Part shown: positions 17,701 to 20,306 of the stretch, piece by piece
Position numbering within the stretch: the stretch's first letter is position 1
Layout: the number at the start of each line of letters is the position of its first letter
NCBI GenBank assembly: GCA_008931825.1
Contig: QXVZ01013181.1
Span: forward strand, 1 to 20,306
Length of the DNA: 20,306 nucleotides
Source: Phallusia fumigata
Taxonomy: Eukaryota; Chordata; Ascidiacea; Phlebobranchia; Ascidiidae
Reading direction: 5' to 3'
Made by a program: the position numbers and the translations under genes
The notes under the pieces: generated by a model
Database searches by the model: none
What the model saw: the letters and a program-made list of their open reading frames with translations, nothing else
Told to the model about the DNA's origin: nothing

Positions 17701-19827
17701 AACAACAAAAATCATAAAATATCATCACAATAATATTTACTGCAGTTTGAACGATATAAATTAAACTTTTTGACCTCAAAGAAAATTATCCCATTCGGCA
17801 TCTCTCTTCGCCGTATTTTTGTCCCGTCATTGCATAATAATTTACCACAACGCCGACAGCCCTATATTCACAGTGAACATAAGGTCTGAAAGGCATTTAC
17901 CTAAATCTGTTAATAGTTAAACTGGCTTCATCAGTCACGTACCTGACACAACAATACAAGCGAAACTGACGACAAACACAAGCTACTTTCTCTTTCACGC
18001 AACCCCAAGCCGAGTGTCTTAATTGCAAACGAATTATATCGTGTGAACAACCAATAATCTTATACAACTGATTTCGGCTTAAACCTGGCAACAGCGGTAT
18101 ACCTACAGGTAAACAGGATCCCGGTTTCACAGCCAATGAATCCTAAATGTGCAAACGGTACGCGCAGCCTAGCATCAGTTCACAAATCATCGCCACAAGT
18201 CAAGTGCATGTTAAACAGTGCACCAGTTTGTTTACCAGGGGAGGCATGACATGTAGACAAAAAAATGCTGTACATCGGAAATCGAGATTAGGTTGCGCAC
18301 TTTAATACGACTGAGTCGAAACCAAAAAGGATCGAAATGTACGTAAAACGAGTTACACACAGCAGTCTGAATTTTCGTGTTATCCTCTATAAACAGAAAG
18401 GAATGCAAAAACGGACTATTGACCTAACGATTCAATGAAACACTTGTTAGGAAGCGGGAACATAAGCCTGATACCTGTGTGAGAATTATCAACACCTGCT
18501 CTTACTGTTTGAGACTCTGTGGAACATTCGTATTCTTAGAAAATTTACAAAGCTTCCCGGTTCACGTTTCCCATGTCCTTAGGTCACATGGCATAGCACA
18601 CTGAAATTTACCACTTTACATGCAGTGACGTCGCAATGTTAATTCGTCTCCTGGAAATTTTTTGACAACGACTTCCCAGTTTCAGTTCCTTGGCATATCC
18701 TCTGGGCGGCCTCTCTATCGCCGGACATTCAGATTCAGCTGTAAGGGCCTACACTGAAAGTTAGAATCTCATCTGGGGCATATCGTTTTTTTTTCGGGAT
18801 TAACAAATAAACGTTTTTTTGAACAAAACTGCCGGGCAAAACGCAACTTCACAAAGTCGAAAGTCGAAACTTAACCAACTGTGCTTTTACGAGGGCATCG
18901 GCGCTGTAAACAAACTTCCTCGCCAAGGGAATAAAAATATAAAGCGGAAAAGTTTGCTGTTCTCATGGCACCATATGAGCGTACGAAACACTTTACAGCC
19001 ATATTCAACATGCCGAACCAATCCCAAAAGAAATGCAAACCACTACACTTCAGACGTTACCGCAGGAATTACAGGTCTACATGCCCCTGGGGCGTGCGCA
19101 CTTAATGCGTATGTATTTGGCGAAGCAATCGCAAAACTCAAGTAGCACTATGTATAATCATTGCAATGTTGCAACATAGCCTCGGTAAGTATGAAATCGT
19201 CTATAAATCATTGAATTTGGGTGTCCAACTCACTTTGCATTTTATTTACGCGCGTTATGCTAACAAATGAGCTTATTTAAACTCACACCAAGTGGAAACG
19301 CATTCTGCGAAGGAAAACGTAAATTAACACAACCTACATGCAAATGCTGTGGCATGGTTCCTACTGTTTGCTGATGACGTTCGCTGATTTCGTTTTGGCA
19401 CAAATGAAATGGGCCATAGGTTTATGTTCTTTACAAAACGAGCCGTAGACCGTTTTAGCGAGATGGCGTTGCGACGACCAGGCTAATTTAGTGCAACAAC
19501 AACGACCTGACAAACATGGCCTGTATCGTAAAGCACAGTCTGGTCCCATATAACCGCAAAGCAAACTTGCCTATTATGGCAAAGGTCTATTGCAAAGGGA
19601 CCTTTTCGCCGCTTAAGTCAATGCTGTACTTTGATCGAGCTTTAGCAAACAACTTTCTGAATAGCGAGTTAGTCGCCTGACTCCCAAAGCAAATGCCTTT
19701 TTGTGTGCAACAGACTCGCCTGGACGTGTGCCAAAATCGTTGATACAATCAAAACGATAGTCAGTAGCTGTAATTTACAATTCCGGTTTAGTGCGCTACT
19801 GTCTTACGTGTGTTGTTTGCATGACAA
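17701..19827. other. intergenic region without a recognised gene
   Basis: Nothing identifiable on either strand. The longest frame, 18819-19145 plus (108 codons), has no recognisable motif, no convincing splice partners and composition like its surroundings. Confidence 0.5.
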
Positions 19828-19945
19828 TCAAAAGTCATACCAGCGCATCTGCATTAAACAACAACTTTGTGATTAATGACATGTGTACCCGGTGGACCCG
19901 ACCACGTCTTACTTACTAATTCCAAATCAGCTAATGTCTTCCTGG
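19828..19945. repeat. 118-bp direct repeat, first copy
   Basis: Identical to 19947-20064 and separated from it by one N. Most likely the same DNA at two contig ends that was not merged. Confidence 0.92.
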
Positions 19946-19946
19946 N
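19946..19946. other. single N (assembly junction)
   Basis: Lies exactly between the two 118-bp copies. Confidence 0.85.
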
Positions 19947-20064
19947 TCAAAAGTCATACCAGCGCATCTGCATTAAACAACAACTTTGTGATTAATGACA
20001 TGTGTACCCGGTGGACCCGACCACGTCTTACTTACTAATTCCAAATCAGCTAATGTCTTCCTGG
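19947..20064. repeat. 118-bp direct repeat, second copy
   Basis: Exact match of 19828-19945. Confidence 0.92.
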
Positions 20065-20306
20065 ACAGTAATGATACCATATTTGGTGGGCAAGAAAATT
20101 TGTTTGCTTGACACATCAGCAACATTGGCTCGTTCCCCGCCGTGACGCAGGTATACATGCGAAATGCAAACGTGCCCGAGCTGTCATCTAATCTCCAAGT
20201 GGAATGTTAGAGCTTTTGTAAACCTGTCGCAGGAGGAAACTGTTTGCTGACAAATATTTGCAGTCCGGCGATTAAAGTCAGATAAACAAGGCAATAAAGA
20301 CGCTTC
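20065..20306. other. right-edge sequence, unassigned
   Basis: No recognised coding sequence. A 61-codon minus frame at 19973-20158 reaches into the repeat and contains a GTAAGTAAG donor-like string, but matches no family. Confidence 0.4.

Noticed and set aside
18819..19145. Plus-strand frame of 108 codons as a novel gene
   Set aside because: No recognisable domain, no conserved-looking composition and no splice partners. Chance open frames of this length are expected in 20 kb.

Overview
This is a stretch of animal nuclear genome: intron-rich, AT-rich, with three recognisable protein-coding genes. Short phase-consistent introns, chordate-type protein families and pairs of diverged copies bounded by single Ns suggest a highly polymorphic tunicate. 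Ciona, perhaps C. savignyi, is my best guess, but the species is an inference. I see no bacterial operon, CRISPR array, phage, tRNA or rRNA.

Layout. (1) Positions 255-7736, minus strand: the 5' two-thirds of a SHIP-type inositol polyphosphate 5-phosphatase (INPP5D/INPPL1 family). Ten exon pieces give an SH2 domain, a proline-rich linker with SH3-ligand motifs, a helical linker, a PH-related segment and the first strand of the catalytic domain. The rest of the catalytic domain lies off the left edge. (2) 7737-9333: a divergent intergenic region holding a complete 379-bp hAT-type miniature element with a perfect 8-bp target duplication. (3) 9334-9746, plus strand: a complete two-exon dithiol (CPYC) glutaredoxin. 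(4) 9747-12544: no recognised gene, with one small hAT-type element at 11841-12056. (5) 12546-16239, minus strand: the N-terminal two-thirds of a plastin/fimbrin actin-bundling protein (two EF-hands, CH1, CH2, start of CH3). A second copy of two of its exons and a hAT-type element sit in this region. (6) 16240-20306: plastin upstream region and intergenic DNA with no recognised gene.

The window contains five single-base Ns, and all five border duplicated sequence. Two blocks, 1649-1971 and 12546-13292, are each enclosed by Ns and are near-identical to a nearby stretch (about 96-97% by eye). The fifth N separates two identical 118-bp copies. The simplest reading is unmerged alternative haplotypes and an unmerged contig overlap, not biological tandem duplication. 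The first block interrupts a SHIP exon. The second sits where the plastin gene should continue, and the plastin C-terminal half (rest of CH3, CH4) is not found before the glutaredoxin gene.

The genes belong to separate processes: PI(3,4,5)P3 signalling, thiol redox and actin bundling. Nothing here shows that they act together, and I found no convincing novel system. The notable points are the intact tunicate-type SHIP N-terminal architecture, the hAT-type elements and the N-linked assembly duplications.
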